The notes under the pieces: model-generated
The model's input: only the letters and a program-made list of their open reading frames with translations
Databases searched by the model: none
What the model was told of the DNA's origin: nothing
Program-made: the position numbers and the translations under genes
DNA from: DASUAS01 sp963809795
GTDB taxonomy: Bacteria > Actinomycetota > Acidimicrobiia > IMCC26256 > DASPTH01
DNA length: 64,000 nucleotides
Assembly (NCBI GenBank): GCA_963809795.1
Contig: CAWELN010000009.1
Span: 186,001-250,000, forward strand
Direction of reading: 5' to 3'
In this document: piece after piece, positions 13,343-23,258 of the stretch
Position numbering within the stretch: the stretch's first letter is position 1
Layout of the letters: each line of letters starts with the position of its first letter

Positions 13343-13465
13343 GGTCGCGATTCAGTCGGGGGACGGTCACCGGATTCTCGCACACCGATCCTCCGGATCC
13401 GGGTGCTCGGTGACCGACTGCACGCTCACCCCGACGAGTCTCGACCAGTGCGAGAGGAGCTCCCC

Positions 13466-13825
13466 ATGCAATCGGCCTACGACGCGTTCCAAGAGGGCAA
13501 CCGCCTGCTCGCGTCGCAGAACCCCCACGCGGCGGTGATCCCGCTGGAGCGGGCCCGCGACCTCGAGCCCGACAAGGGCTCGGTACGTGAGACGCTGGCC
13601 CGCGCGTACTTCCGCACCGGCCGCTTCACCCAGGCGAGCGAGGAATTCGAGCGCGCGGTCGAGATCGAGCCGGTCAACGACTACGCCCACTTCGGGCTCG
13701 GCCTGTGCCTGATGCGCCGGGGCGACCACATCGGTGCCCGCCGCCACCTCAAGCTGGCGGTGGCGATGCGGCCCGACCAGCAGGACTACCGGGCCGCGCT
13801 GGCGCGCGTCACCGACGACGCGTGA
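13466..13825 (+). CDS. Small TPR-repeat protein
   Basis: The 119-residue protein consists of about three tetratricopeptide repeats: NPHAAVIPLERARDLEP, GRFTQASEEFERAVEIEP and GDHIGARRHLKLAVAMRP. It is probably a cytoplasmic adaptor. The ATG at 13466 is preceded by AGAGGAGC, a good ribosome binding site. Its stop overlaps the GTG of the HAD phosphatase gene (GTGA), so the two are translationally coupled. In Mycobacterium a short conserved gene sits next to the HAD gene upstream of tlyA, which fits this layout. Confidence 0.8.
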   Translation: MQSAYDAFQEGNRLLASQNPHAAVIPLERARDLEPDKGSVRETLARAYFRTGRFTQASEEFERAVEIEPVNDYAHFGLGLCLMRRGDHIGARRHLKLAVAMRPDQQDYRAALARVTDDA

Positions 13826-14625
13826 CGGGCGCCGCCCCGCCCGTCGTGGCCTGCGACCTCGACGGCGTGATCTGGCGGGGCGACCAGCCCATCACGCCCG
13901 CGGCCGAGGGCATCGCGAAGCTGCGCGCCGCCGGATTGCGGGTGGCGTTCGTGTCGAACAACTCCAACTCACCGGTGACCGACGTGGTCGCCAAGCTCGC
14001 CCGCATGGGCGTGCCGGCGACGCCCCGCGACGTCGTCACCAGCGCGATGGCGGCCGCGTGGCTCCTCGCCCAGTCGCTCCCCGCCGGCGCCCGCGTGCTC
14101 GTGTGCGCCGGCCCGGGGGTGCGGGAGGCGCTCGCCGAGGTCGGCCTGGTCGCGGTCGACGCCGGCCCCGCCGACGCGGTGGTGGTGGGCTTCCACCGGG
14201 AGTTCGACTACGACGGCCTCGACCGGGCGTCGGCCGCGGTGCGGGCCGGGGCGCGGTTCGTCGCCACCAACATGGACGCCACCTATCCGGTCCCCGGCGG
14301 GCTGATCCCCGGCGCGGGCGCGTTGGTCGCCGCCGTCGCCACCGCGGCCGGGAGGCGGCCCGAGGTGGCGGGCAAGCCGGAGGCGCCGACCGTCGGCATC
14401 ATCCGCGAGCGCTTCGGCACCTCCGGGGTGGTGGTGGGCGACCGGCCGTCGACCGACGGCGCGTTGGCGACGGCGCTCGGATGGCCGTTCGCGCTCGTCC
14501 TCTCGGGGGTCACCGCCGCGGTCGCGCCGCCGGGCGGCGAGGCGATTCCCGAACCGCCGCCACCGTTCGTGTGCGCCGACCTCGGCGCGCTCGCACCCGC
14601 GTTGATCACCGCGCTGGCCCCGTAG
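13822..14625 (+). CDS. HAD-IIA family hydrolase (NagD/PNPase-like phosphatase)
   Basis: The 267-residue protein is a haloacid dehalogenase-type phosphatase with a C2a cap. Motif I is CDLDGVIW (residues about 11-18), with Asp nucleophile and acid/base Asp. Motif II is VSNNSNSP near residue 45. The Lys of motif III lies in GKPEAPT, and motif IV is GDRPSTDGALA near residue 207. The substrate is likely a small phosphorylated metabolite such as a nucleotide or glycerol 2-phosphate, but cannot be read from sequence. The start is GTG 13822, overlapping the previous stop. It heads the tlyA-nadK-recN block. Confidence 0.85.
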   Translation: MTGAAPPVVACDLDGVIWRGDQPITPAAEGIAKLRAAGLRVAFVSNNSNSPVTDVVAKLARMGVPATPRDVVTSAMAAAWLLAQSLPAGARVLVCAGPGVREALAEVGLVAVDAGPADAVVVGFHREFDYDGLDRASAAVRAGARFVATNMDATYPVPGGLIPGAGALVAAVATAAGRRPEVAGKPEAPTVGIIRERFGTSGVVVGDRPSTDGALATALGWPFALVLSGVTAAVAPPGGEAIPEPPPPFVCADLGALAPALITALAP

Positions 14626-14685
14626 GCGACTTCGCCGCTCCGCTCCGCCGTCCCGCCCGTCCGGGCACGGCTCCGCTCCCTCTCC
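14626..14685 (-). repeat. Dispersed GC-rich palindromic repeat, copy C (inverted)
   Basis: Read on the minus strand, the element contains GGAGCCGTGCCCGGACGGGC followed by GGACGGCGGAGCGG and GCGAAGTCG. This matches copies A and B in the central part and copy D in the GCGAAGTCG tail. It sits directly after the HAD gene stop and just before the tlyA promoter. Confidence 0.65.
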
Positions 14686-14689
14686 GGCA

Positions 14690-14695
14690 TATCCT
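14690..14695 (+). promoter_or_regulatory. -10 box of a leaderless tlyA promoter
   Basis: TATCCT ends six bases before the GTG start at 14702, so transcription should begin at or next to the start codon. No Shine-Dalgarno sequence precedes this start. Confidence 0.55.
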
Positions 14696-14701
14696 GCGCC
14701 G

Positions 14702-15487
14702 GTGACAGTGCGCCGGCGACTCGATGCCGAGCTCGTGCGCCGGGGGTTGCTCGGGAGCCGCCGTCAGGCGGTCGAGGCGATCGTGGCCGGACGCGTCCGC
14801 GTCGGTGGGAGCCCCACCCAGGCCCCGGCCCGGCTGGTGGGCGCGGGCGAGCCGATCCAGCTGACCGGCGACCCACCCCGCTTCGTCTCCCGCGGCGGCG
14901 AGAAGCTGGCCGCCGCGCTCGCGCACTTCGCCGTCGACGTGCGCGGGCGTCGGGTCCTCGACGCCGGGGCGTCCACCGGCGGGTTCACCGACTGCCTGCT
15001 GCAGGCGGGCGCCGCGCACGTGCACGCGGTCGACGTCGGGCGCGGGCAGCTCGCATGGTCGCTGCGCCACGACCCGCGCGTGACCGTGCGGGAGCGCACC
15101 AACGTGCGCGCGCTCGAGCCGGGCGACCTCGGCGGCCCGGTCGACCTCACCGTCGTCGACCTGTCCTTCATCTCGCTGATCACGGTCGCGCCCGCGCTCG
15201 CCCGCTGCACGCGATCCGACGGCGACCTCGTCCTCCTGGTGAAGCCGCAGTTCGAAGCGGGACGGGCGCGGCTGGGCAAGGGCGGGATCGTGCGCGACCC
15301 CGACGTCCACCGGGCGGTGCTCCACGAAGTGCGTGACGGCCTGCGCGACGCGGGCCTCCACGTGGTCGACGTCATGGCCTCCCCGTTGCGCGGCGCCGAC
15401 GGCAACGTCGAGTTCCTCGTGCGGTGCGACGCCCGCGGCCCGGCCCTCGACGACGCCACCCTCGACCTCGTGGTGGTGGGCCCGTGA
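14702..15487 (+). CDS. tlyA: TlyA-family rRNA 2'-O-methyltransferase
   Basis: TlyA enzymes methylate ribose 2'-OH groups in 16S and 23S rRNA using S-adenosylmethionine, and in mycobacteria the modification makes ribosomes sensitive to capreomycin. The 261-residue protein has an N-terminal S4 RNA-binding domain (residues 1-60, RRLDAELVRRGLLGSRRQA). An FtsJ-type methyltransferase domain follows, with LDAGASTGGFTDCLLQAGA as the SAM site, VDLTVVDLSFISL, and LVKPQFEAGR with the catalytic Lys. It starts at GTG 14702 with a leaderless-type promoter, and its stop overlaps the nadK start (GTGA). Confidence 0.93.
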   Translation: MTVRRRLDAELVRRGLLGSRRQAVEAIVAGRVRVGGSPTQAPARLVGAGEPIQLTGDPPRFVSRGGEKLAAALAHFAVDVRGRRVLDAGASTGGFTDCLLQAGAAHVHAVDVGRGQLAWSLRHDPRVTVRERTNVRALEPGDLGGPVDLTVVDLSFISLITVAPALARCTRSDGDLVLLVKPQFEAGRARLGKGGIVRDPDVHRAVLHEVRDGLRDAGLHVVDVMASPLRGADGNVEFLVRCDARGPALDDATLDLVVVGP

Positions 15488-16314
15488 GCCTGCGCGCGGT
15501 CGGCCTGCTCCCGCACCCCACACGCGAGACCGCGGCCGAGCTGGCCCGCCACGCCTCGGCGCGGTTGGCCGCCCACGGGATCGACGTCCGCTGTCCTGCC
15601 GATGATGGAGCCGGCACCCTCGACCCCGAAGGCCTCGACGTCGTCATCTCGCTGGGCGGGGACGGGACCATGCTGCGCGCCGTCGACCTCGCCTACGAAG
15701 CCGGCGTCCCCGTGCTCGGGGTGAACGTCGGGCAGATGGGCTACCTCGCCGAGGTGGAGCCCGTCGACTTCGACGCGGCCCTCGACCGGCTGGTGGCGGG
15801 CGACTACGAAGTCGCCGAGCGCATGGTCCTCGAGATCACCGTGGTGTCCGAAGGGACGGCGCAGGGTCGCTGGTTCGCGTTGAACGAAGCGGTGCTCGAG
15901 AAGGTGCACACCGGCCGGCTGGCGCGCCTCGACGTGGAGATCAACGGCACCTTCTTCACGACGTACGCGGCCGACGGCGTGATCGTCGCCACGCCCACCG
16001 GCTCCACCGCATACTCGTTCTCCGCCCGCGGCCCGATCGTGTCGCCGCGCAACCGGTGCGTGCTGCTCACGCCGGTGTCGCCGCACATGCTGTTCGACCG
16101 TTCCCTGGTGCTCGCGCCCGAGGAGACGTTGCGCTTCAGCGTGTGCGACGACCACAGCGTGGTGCTCACCGCCGACGGGCGCGAGCTGGGCGAGCTCGCG
16201 GCCGACGACGCGGTGACGTTCCAGGGCGGCGGGCGCCCGGCTCGCATCGTCACGTTGTGGCCGCGCGACTTCCACCAGATCCTGAAGGCCAAGTTCGGCC
16301 TCTCCGACCGGTAG
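15484..16314 (+). CDS. nadK: NAD kinase
   Basis: The enzyme phosphorylates NAD to NADP with ATP or polyphosphate. The 276-residue protein has the GGDGTMLRAVDLA motif (residues about 58-70), followed by GVNVGQMGYLAEVEP, an NE motif in ALNEAVLEK, and TPTGSTAYSFSARGPIVSP, the NAD-binding loop typical of the family. The start is GTG 15484, overlapping the tlyA stop; a longer open frame upstream lies inside tlyA. The order tlyA-nadK-recN is conserved across actinobacteria. Confidence 0.95.
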   Translation: MSLRAVGLLPHPTRETAAELARHASARLAAHGIDVRCPADDGAGTLDPEGLDVVISLGGDGTMLRAVDLAYEAGVPVLGVNVGQMGYLAEVEPVDFDAALDRLVAGDYEVAERMVLEITVVSEGTAQGRWFALNEAVLEKVHTGRLARLDVEINGTFFTTYAADGVIVATPTGSTAYSFSARGPIVSPRNRCVLLTPVSPHMLFDRSLVLAPEETLRFSVCDDHSVVLTADGRELGELAADDAVTFQGGGRPARIVTLWPRDFHQILKAKFGLSDR

Positions 16315-16317
16315 CGC

Positions 16318-17988
16318 ATGCTCGTCGAACTGCACGTGGTCGATCTCGGGATCGTCGCCGACCTGAGCCTGGTGCTCGACGCCGCGCCGGGGATGACCGC
16401 GATCACCGGAGAGACCGGCGCGGGCAAGACCCTCATCGTCGAGGCGGTGGAGCTGCTCGTCGGTGGCCGCGCCGACGCCGCGCTCGTGCGCGACGGCGCG
16501 TCCGAAGCCAGGGTTGAAGGGCGCTTCGTGCACCCCGCGACCGGCGAGGAGACCGTGCTCGCCCGCGTCCTGCCCCGCGACGGCCGCAGCCGCGCCTACG
16601 TCGACGGCCGCCTCGCCACCGCCGGCGAGCTCGCCGAGGTCGGGCGCGCGCTCGTCGACCTCCACGGCCAGCACGCCCACCAGTCGCTGCTCGACCCCGC
16701 GGTGCAACGCGGCGCGCTCGACCGCTATGCGGGCGCGGCGGCGCTGGACGCACGGGCCCGCTACCGCGACGAACGAGCGGCGGTGCGCGCGCTCGACGCC
16801 GAGCTCGAGGCCCTCGGTGGGGACGCCCGCGCCCGGGCCCGGGAGATCGACCTGCTCCGCTACCAGGTGGAGGAGATCACCGCCGCCGGGCTCGAGGATC
16901 CCGCCGAGGACGTCGCGCTCGAAGCGGAGGAGGCGTTGCTCGCCGACGCGGTCGCCCACCGCGCCGCGCTCGCGCACGCGTACGAGGTGCTCGAAGGAGC
17001 GGCCTCCGACGCGCTCGGGGACGCGGTGGCTGCGCTCGACGGCCGGGCGCCGTTCGCCGGGCTCGCGGGACGGCTGCGGGGCGTGCAGGGCGAGCTGGCC
17101 GACATCGAGCAGGAGCTGCGCCACGAGGTCGAGCGGGTCGACGAGGACCCCGAGCGGGTCGAGACCGTGCGCGCCCGCCGCCACCAGCTCCACGAGCTCG
17201 GCCGCAAGTACGGCTCCACCCTCGCCGACGTGATCGCCTACGGGTCGGCATCGGCGGCCCGGCTCGCCGAGCTCGAGCGGTACGAGGAACGGGCGGCCTC
17301 GATCGAGGGCCGCCGGGCGGAGCACGCGGCGGCGGCGCAGGCCGCGGCCGCGGCGCTCACCGCCGCCCGCCGGGCGGCCGCCGAGCCGCTGGCCCGGGCC
17401 ATCGAGGTGCACCTGCACGAGCTGGCGATGCCCCATGCGGTGGTGGAGGTCGTGGTCGAGGCGGGGGAGCCGACCGACGACGGTCACGACCGGGTGGTGT
17501 ACCTGCTGGCCCCCAACCCCGGGGAGGCGGCCCGACCGCTCGCCCGGGCCGCGTCCGGAGGCGAGCTCTCCCGTGCGATGCTGGCGACGCGCGTGGTGCT
17601 GTCAGAGGCGCCGCCGACGCTGGTGTTCGACGAGGTGGACGCCGGGATCGGCGGTGAGGCCGGCGTCGCGGTCGGCCGTCTGCTGCAGACGCTCGGCTCG
17701 CGGCACCAGGTCCTCTGCGTGACGCACCTCGCGCAGGTGGCGGCGTTCGCCGGCACCCAGGTCGTGGTGGAGAAGACCGTGGAGCAGGTGGTCGCGGCAA
17801 CAGCAGGACGGGCGGAGCGGACGGTGGCGTCCGCGTCGACCGTCGACGGTGACGCGCGCGTCGCCGAGCTGTCGCGCATGCTCGCGGGTATCGGTGACTC
17901 CTCCCACGCCCGCCGCCACGCCGCCGAGCTGCTCGAGACGGCCGGCGCGTCCGGTCCGGCGCGGCCGTCCCGGAAGAGCCGGCGCTGA
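16318..17988 (+). CDS. recN: DNA repair protein RecN
   Basis: RecN is an SMC-like ATPase that helps repair DNA double-strand breaks. The 556-residue protein has the Walker A motif GETGAGKTLIVEA near residue 27. A long central coiled-coil region rich in Ala, Glu and Arg follows. The ABC signature lies in ASGGELSRAMLA, and Walker B is PTLVFDEVDAGIGGEA near residue 435. The start is ATG 16318, three bases after nadK. The stop overlaps the steA start by one base (TGATG), so this is one operon. Confidence 0.95.
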   Translation: MLVELHVVDLGIVADLSLVLDAAPGMTAITGETGAGKTLIVEAVELLVGGRADAALVRDGASEARVEGRFVHPATGEETVLARVLPRDGRSRAYVDGRLATAGELAEVGRALVDLHGQHAHQSLLDPAVQRGALDRYAGAAALDARARYRDERAAVRALDAELEALGGDARARAREIDLLRYQVEEITAAGLEDPAEDVALEAEEALLADAVAHRAALAHAYEVLEGAASDALGDAVAALDGRAPFAGLAGRLRGVQGELADIEQELRHEVERVDEDPERVETVRARRHQLHELGRKYGSTLADVIAYGSASAARLAELERYEERAASIEGRRAEHAAAAQAAAAALTAARRAAAEPLARAIEVHLHELAMPHAVVEVVVEAGEPTDDGHDRVVYLLAPNPGEAARPLARAASGGELSRAMLATRVVLSEAPPTLVFDEVDAGIGGEAGVAVGRLLQTLGSRHQVLCVTHLAQVAAFAGTQVVVEKTVEQVVAATAGRAERTVASASTVDGDARVAELSRMLAGIGDSSHARRHAAELLETAGASGPARPSRKSRR

Positions 17989-19148
17989 TGGCCCGCCTGC
18001 TGCGCCTCAAGAAGCAGCCCGAGACCTTCGCCGTGCAGGGAGTGGCCCGGGTCGACCGCCGCACCAAGGACATGATCCCGCGCCTGCAGGAGGGGGAGAT
18101 CGCGATCATCAACCACCGCGACCTCGACCGCGTCGCCGCCGACGGGCTCATCGAGAAGGGCGTCGTCGCGGTCGTGAACTGCGCGCAGTCGATCTCCGGC
18201 CGCTACCCGAACGGCGGCCCGATCCGGGTGGTCAGCGCGGGCATCACGCTGCTCGACGACGTGGGCGTCGAGCTGATGGACCATGTGCACGAAGGCGACG
18301 TCGTTCGCATCGAGCAGGGTGAGCTCTGGCGCAACGGCGAGCTGCTCGGCCGCGGCACGGTGCTCGGCGTCGCCGGCATCGAGGCCGCGATGGAGGACGC
18401 GCGCGCGACCATCGGCACCGAGCTGGAGCGCTTCGCCGAGAACACCCTCGAGTACATCCAGAAGGAGGCCCGGCTCACCTTCGAGCCGTTGACCCTCCCG
18501 CCCATCCGCACCGACTTCACCGGACGCCACGCGCTGGTCGTCGTGCGCGGGCACGACTACCGCTCCGACCTCGCCGCGCTGCGCTCGTACATCCGCGAGT
18601 ACCGGCCGGTGCTCATCGGGGTCGACGGCGGCGCCGACGCGCTGCTCGAGCACGGCCTCAAGCCCGACATCATCATCGGCGACTTCGACTCGGTGTCGGA
18701 GAAGGGCCTGGGATGCGGCGCCGAGCTGGTGCACCACGTGCATCCCGACGGGCGCGCCCCGGGGCGTGAGAGCCTCCTCGAATGGGGCGTCGACTACTTC
18801 GAGTTCGTCGCCGAGGGCACCAGTGAGGACGTCGCCATGCTCCTCGCGTACGAGTCGAAGGCGCAGCTGATCGTGGCCGTCGGGACCCACGCCACGATGG
18901 TCGAGTTCCTCGACAAGGGTCGCCCGGGCATGGCGTCGACCTTCCTGACCCGCCTGCGCCTCGGGCCGATGTTGGTCGACGCCAAGGGGGTGAGCCGGCT
19001 CTACGAGGGGCGCGTGCGCCGCCTGGACATCATCCTGCTCGTGGGCGCCGCGCTCATCGCGATGATCGCCGTCGGCATCGTCGCGGAACCGATCCACGTC
19101 TTCCTGCGCGGGCTCTGGGTGACGCTGAAGGACCTGTTCGACAGCTGA
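17988..19148 (+). CDS. steA: SteA-like cell-division/envelope protein
   Basis: In corynebacteria SteA works with SteB at the septum and affects cell separation. The 386-residue protein has an N-terminal domain of unknown fold. It is followed by a thiamine-pyrophosphokinase-like domain (LIGVDGGADALLEHGLKPDIIIGDFDS, residues about 205-232). One transmembrane helix follows near residues 346-365 (IILLVGAALIAMIAVGI), with a short C-terminal tail outside. It is not expected to make thiamine diphosphate. It overlaps recN at one base and steB at one base. Confidence 0.88.
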   Translation: MARLLRLKKQPETFAVQGVARVDRRTKDMIPRLQEGEIAIINHRDLDRVAADGLIEKGVVAVVNCAQSISGRYPNGGPIRVVSAGITLLDDVGVELMDHVHEGDVVRIEQGELWRNGELLGRGTVLGVAGIEAAMEDARATIGTELERFAENTLEYIQKEARLTFEPLTLPPIRTDFTGRHALVVVRGHDYRSDLAALRSYIREYRPVLIGVDGGADALLEHGLKPDIIIGDFDSVSEKGLGCGAELVHHVHPDGRAPGRESLLEWGVDYFEFVAEGTSEDVAMLLAYESKAQLIVAVGTHATMVEFLDKGRPGMASTFLTRLRLGPMLVDAKGVSRLYEGRVRRLDIILLVGAALIAMIAVGIVAEPIHVFLRGLWVTLKDLFDS

Positions 19149-20083
19149 TGATCAATTTCCGGTTCCACGTCGTCTCCCTCATCGCGATCTTCCTCGCCCT
19201 CGCGCTCGGGGTCGTGATCGGCGCGGGCGTGATCGACCGGGGGGTCGTCGACACCCTCAACAGCCGCCTCGACCGGGTGGAGGCGAAGTCGGACCGGATC
19301 CAGAGCGAGAACAACAAGCTCTCGACCGAGAACGGCCAGCTCTCGCAGGCGATCGCGCAGATGCAGCCCTTCGCGGTGAGCGGGCGCCTGGTCGGCGACG
19401 ACGTGGGTGTCGTGGCCGTGCGCGGCGTGGACAGCAACAACGTCAACGACCTCGTCACCGCCACGCAGCAGGCCGACGCCACCGTCACCGGCAAGCTCTG
19501 GCTCGAGGACAAGTGGAAGCTGGACTCGAGCGACGACGTCAAGGCGCTCCAGGACGCGCTCGGTTCGACGACCAAGAACAAGACGAGCCTCCGCACCGAG
19601 GCGTGGAAGCAGCTCGCCGACCGCTTGAGCAACCCCGGCCCGGGCGGTGACGCCGCCAACGACCTGCTCGCGGTGCTGCAGCAGGCCGGGTTCCTGGGCT
19701 TCGACGCCATCGGCGGGAGCACGATCACCGCCTTCCCCGGCCGGAACGCGGGTGTGACGCTCGTGGTCGGGAACGAGGGATCGGTCCCACCCGCCGACGT
19801 CGCCATGCCCCTGGCGAGCGCGCTCCACTCGGCCGAGGTGCCGACGGTCGTGGCCGGGGTGTGGGTGGAGACCACCGACGGACCGGCCCGCGCCGACGCG
19901 GTCCAACCGATCCGTGACAGCGACCTGGCGCGCAGCGTGTCGACGGTCGACGACCTCGACCAGCCCCAGGGCCCGACCACCGTGGTGCTCGCCATGGCAG
20001 ACCTCTTCCTCCCGTCCCCGATCGTCGGGCACTACGGCTACGGCGAGAACACCAAGCTGCTTCCGGACCCGGTCAACGCGTGA
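19148..20083 (+). CDS. steB: SteB/MctB-family membrane-anchored protein
   Basis: The 311-residue protein starts with one transmembrane helix (residues about 7-26). A coiled coil follows (LDRVEAKSDRIQSENNKLS, residues 38-75), then a periplasmic-side globular domain with NAGVTLVVGNEGSVPPADV and GHYGYGENTKLL. This is the SteB family, also called MctB or the copper transporter family in mycobacteria. It is the usual partner of SteA, and the genes overlap. Whether it acts in copper handling or in cell separation here cannot be told from sequence. The stop overlaps the start of the next membrane-protein gene. Confidence 0.88.
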   Translation: MINFRFHVVSLIAIFLALALGVVIGAGVIDRGVVDTLNSRLDRVEAKSDRIQSENNKLSTENGQLSQAIAQMQPFAVSGRLVGDDVGVVAVRGVDSNNVNDLVTATQQADATVTGKLWLEDKWKLDSSDDVKALQDALGSTTKNKTSLRTEAWKQLADRLSNPGPGGDAANDLLAVLQQAGFLGFDAIGGSTITAFPGRNAGVTLVVGNEGSVPPADVAMPLASALHSAEVPTVVAGVWVETTDGPARADAVQPIRDSDLARSVSTVDDLDQPQGPTTVVLAMADLFLPSPIVGHYGYGENTKLLPDPVNA

Positions 20084-22342
20084 GCCCACGCGGGTGGCGG
20101 CGCGTCGGCGCGTCCGCGTTGGTCGCCGTCGTGGTCGGACTGGTCGCTCTCGTCGCTCTCGTCGCCGCCGCGCCCGCCGGCGCGGCCACGCCGGCGCGGG
20201 GCCGGGTGCTCGTCATCTCGCTGCCCGCGACCGAGTGGGCCGACTTCGACCACGCCACGCACGCCGAACCTCGATCGACTGTTCGCGCAGTCGGCCGTCG
20301 GCGCCATGGTCACCAACGGCGTCGACCGGCCGACGTCGCTCCCGAGCGGCTACGTCACCCTGGGCGCCGGCGCGCGGGCGGTGGGGAACAGCTCGACCGG
20401 CGGCCAGGGCTTCGGGGTCGACGAGCCGTTCGGGCGCGACCCCGCCGGCGACGTGTTCACCACCCGCACCGGCATCCCGGCCGGCAACGGGTTGGTGTAC
20501 ATGCCGATCACCGAGACCATCGACAGCAACGACAGCGAGCTCTACGGCGCCAAGGTCGGCCTGCTCGGTGACGAGCTGGCGCGCGCCGGCATCGCCCGCG
20601 GTGTCGTGGCCAACGGCGACGGGTCGGACCCGAGCACGCCCGAGACGCGTTCCTCGCCCTGGCGGCGCGCCGCGGTGGCGGCGCTGATGACCAGCGACGG
20701 CAAGGTGCCGCGCGGGAAGGTCGACCCCGCGCTGTTGCAGCCCGACGCCGCGGCACCGTTCGGTGTCCGGCTCGACCCCGACCGCGTGGTGCGCGCGTTC
20801 AACGACGCGTGGACCCCCGGTTCGGTGGTGTTGGTGGAGGGCTCCGACCTCGTACGCGCCGACCTCGCGTCGCGCTTCGCATCGGACGAGCAGGCGGTCC
20901 GGATCCGCGCCCACGCGCTGGAGGCGACCGACCGCATCGTCGGGCGGCTGCTCGAACACACCGACCGCTCCGACATGGTGATGGTGCTCGGGCCGAACCC
21001 GCCGAGCAGCCGCGACGCCTTGAACGTCGCGTCCGTCCGGGCACCCGGCTTCGCGCCCGGTCTCCTCCGTTCCACCACGACGCAACGCGACGGCTTCGTC
21101 AACCTCACCGACGTGGCGCCGACCGTGCTCACCTACTTCGGTCTCGAGCGCCCCGACGACATGGAGGGTCGCCGGATGGAGACCGGCGACGCGGGCGGCT
21201 CACTCGCGGCGCGCACCGAGTTCCTCGTCAACGTCAACGAGGACGGGCTGTTCCGCGACAGCCTCATCGGTGCGTCGATGGGTGTGGTCGTCGGCGTCGC
21301 GTGCGGGCTGACCGTCCTCACCGCGGTCGCCGATCGGTGGCGCCGGCGGTGGCTCCCCGGGTTGCTGGTGTTCGTCGCGCTGTGGCTGCTCGGATATCTC
21401 GACGCCACGTACCTCGCCGGTCCCGTGCACTTCGGACGCCACGGCGGGCTCGGCGCGTACTGGGCGTTCGTCATCGGCGTGGCCACGCTGATCGCGCTGG
21501 CGTGCATGCTCGTCACCCGACGGCGGCCGGTCGACGCGGTCCTGGTCGGCCTCGGCACCGTCGTCGTGCTGCACCTCGTCGACCTCGTCACCGGCGCGCA
21601 CCTCGAGTGGAACACGGTGTTCGGGTACTCGCCGACCATCGGCATCCGCTTCGTCGGCGAGGGGAACCTGACCTTCTCGCAGCTCGCCGCGGCGGCGGCC
21701 CTGTTCGCGGGCCTGCTCGCGTGGCGGGTGCCGACGCGGCGCGGGGTGCGCGTCGCCATCGCACTGCTCGCGGTCACCGTGGTCGTCATGGTGGTGCCGT
21801 TCTGGGGCAACGACTTCGGTGCCGCGGTCTCGGCCGCGCCCGGCTTCGCGTTGCTCGGGTGGTTGCTGCTCGGGCGCGAGCTCCGCTGGCGCACGGTCTG
21901 GGTGCTCGTCGGTGTGCTCGTCGCCGCCGGCGTCCTCGTCGGCCTGCTCGACCTGCTCCGCCCGTCGGACGAGCGCACGCACGTGGGCAAGTTCTTCGAG
22001 AAGGCAGGGACCGACTTCGGCAGCGCCACGCTGGTGCTGCGGCGCAAGGCCTCCGAGAACCTCTCGGTGCTCCCGCACTCGTTGCTGCTCGGCTGCCTCA
22101 TCGCGGTCGCGCTCTTGCTGCTCTACCTGTGGTTCGTGCCGCCGCGGTCGCTGCACCCGTTGCTCGAGCGGGTGAGCACCGCGCGCGACACCGCGCTGGC
22201 GCTGCTCGTGGTGGCGGTGCTCGGCTTCGCGTTGAACGACTCCGGCATCGCGATCCCGGGCATGATGGCGGCGGTGTTCGAGAGCGCGCTCGTGATCGTG
22301 CTGGCCCGAGTGGTGTTCACCGGGACCCGGAGCCGCTCGTGA
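20080..22342 (+). pseudogene. Alkaline-phosphatase-like multi-pass membrane protein (one-base frameshift)
   Basis: Two frames make one protein. The first, from GTG 20080, gives a signal peptide (about residues 10-35) and RVLVISLPATEWADFDHAT. The second resumes at about 20267 with TPNLDRLFAQSAVGAM and runs to 22342. Removing one base near 20264 joins them as DHATTPNLDRLF and gives about 753 residues. The extracytoplasmic half looks like an alkaline phosphatase or phosphoglycerate mutase fold (FVNLTDVAPTVLTYFGLERP). The C-terminal half has about ten transmembrane helices. It is coupled to steB and to the next gene by GTGA overlaps. The break is probably a sequencing error, because both halves keep clean coding character. 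The substrate is unknown; it may modify an envelope lipid or glycan. Confidence 0.75.
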
Positions 22343-23193
22343 CGGTGATCGTCGCCCTCGCGGTCGGTCTGGTGACGGTGCGGTTCCTGCGGATCGTGAG
22401 CGGCGAGATCCTCTCGTCGCCCACGCTCGAACGGCAGAACTACCGCGGGCACACGCTGCCGACGGCCGGCGGGCTGTTCATCGTCCTCACCGTGCTGGTG
22501 ATCGACGCCGGCCGCTCGGTGCTCGGCGCCCTCGGGGTCGGTCCCGAGAGCGGGCTGACCGAGGCCCGCTCGGCGGTGCTGTTCGCGGTGTTCGGCTTCG
22601 GCCTCCTCGGGCTGATCGACGACCTCGCCGCGGTCGGCGAGGACCGCGGCTTCAAGGGCCACCTGCGCGCGCTGCGCGAGGGACGGGTCACGACCGGGAT
22701 GCTCAAGCTCGTCGGCGGCGCCGCGGTCGCGGTGGTGCTGGTCGCCACGCCGGGCTTCAAGTCCGGGCGCACGCTCATCGTCGACGCCTTGCTCATCGCC
22801 CTGGCCGCCAACCTCGGCAACCTGCTCGACCGCGCGCCGGGGCGCACCATCAAGTTCGGGCTGGTGGCCTACGTGCCGATCGCGATCGCCGTCGGCAGCG
22901 CACCCATCGGCATTGCGATCGCGCCGGTCATGGGCGCCGCCCTCGGCCTGCTCGGCGACGACCTGCACGAGCGCCTCATGCTGGGCGACACCGGCGCCAA
23001 CGTGATCGGCGCAGTGCTCGGGCTCGCGGTCGTGCTCGGCTCCCGCGACAGCATCCGCCTCGGGGTGATGCTCGTGCTGCTCGCGCTCAACGTCGCCGCC
23101 GAACTGGTCTCGTTCAGCCGCGTGATCGACGCGGTCCCGTTCCTGCGCTGGTTCGACCGCCTCGGCAGCCGCCGCCCCCACACCCGAGCGTGA
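22339..23193 (+). CDS. MraY/WecA-like phosphosugar-polyprenol transferase
   Basis: The 284-residue protein is multi-pass (about nine helices) and shows features of the family that moves a sugar-1-phosphate from a UDP-sugar to undecaprenyl or decaprenyl phosphate. GHTLPTAGGLFI is near residue 35, the Asp pair is in LLGLIDDLAAVGEDRGFKGH, GNLLDRAPGRTIK is central, and LMLGDTGANVIGAVLG is the later Asp motif. It is shorter than MraY (about 360 residues) and lacks the full MraY His box, so it is likely a divergent WecA/TagO-like paralogue. The start GTG 22339 overlaps the previous stop. Confidence 0.75.
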   Translation: MTVIVALAVGLVTVRFLRIVSGEILSSPTLERQNYRGHTLPTAGGLFIVLTVLVIDAGRSVLGALGVGPESGLTEARSAVLFAVFGFGLLGLIDDLAAVGEDRGFKGHLRALREGRVTTGMLKLVGGAAVAVVLVATPGFKSGRTLIVDALLIALAANLGNLLDRAPGRTIKFGLVAYVPIAIAVGSAPIGIAIAPVMGAALGLLGDDLHERLMLGDTGANVIGAVLGLAVVLGSRDSIRLGVMLVLLALNVAAELVSFSRVIDAVPFLRWFDRLGSRRPHTRA

Positions 23194-23258
23194 CCCGATT
23201 CATTGCCGGATGACGGCCGGTTTCCGGCCGTGGCGCGTCAACGAATCGCGCCGCGGCG

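Noticed and set aside
14764..17487. A 907-codon minus-strand frame across tlyA, nadK and recN
   Set aside because: The plus-strand genes are clear family members. The antisense frame has shadow composition only.
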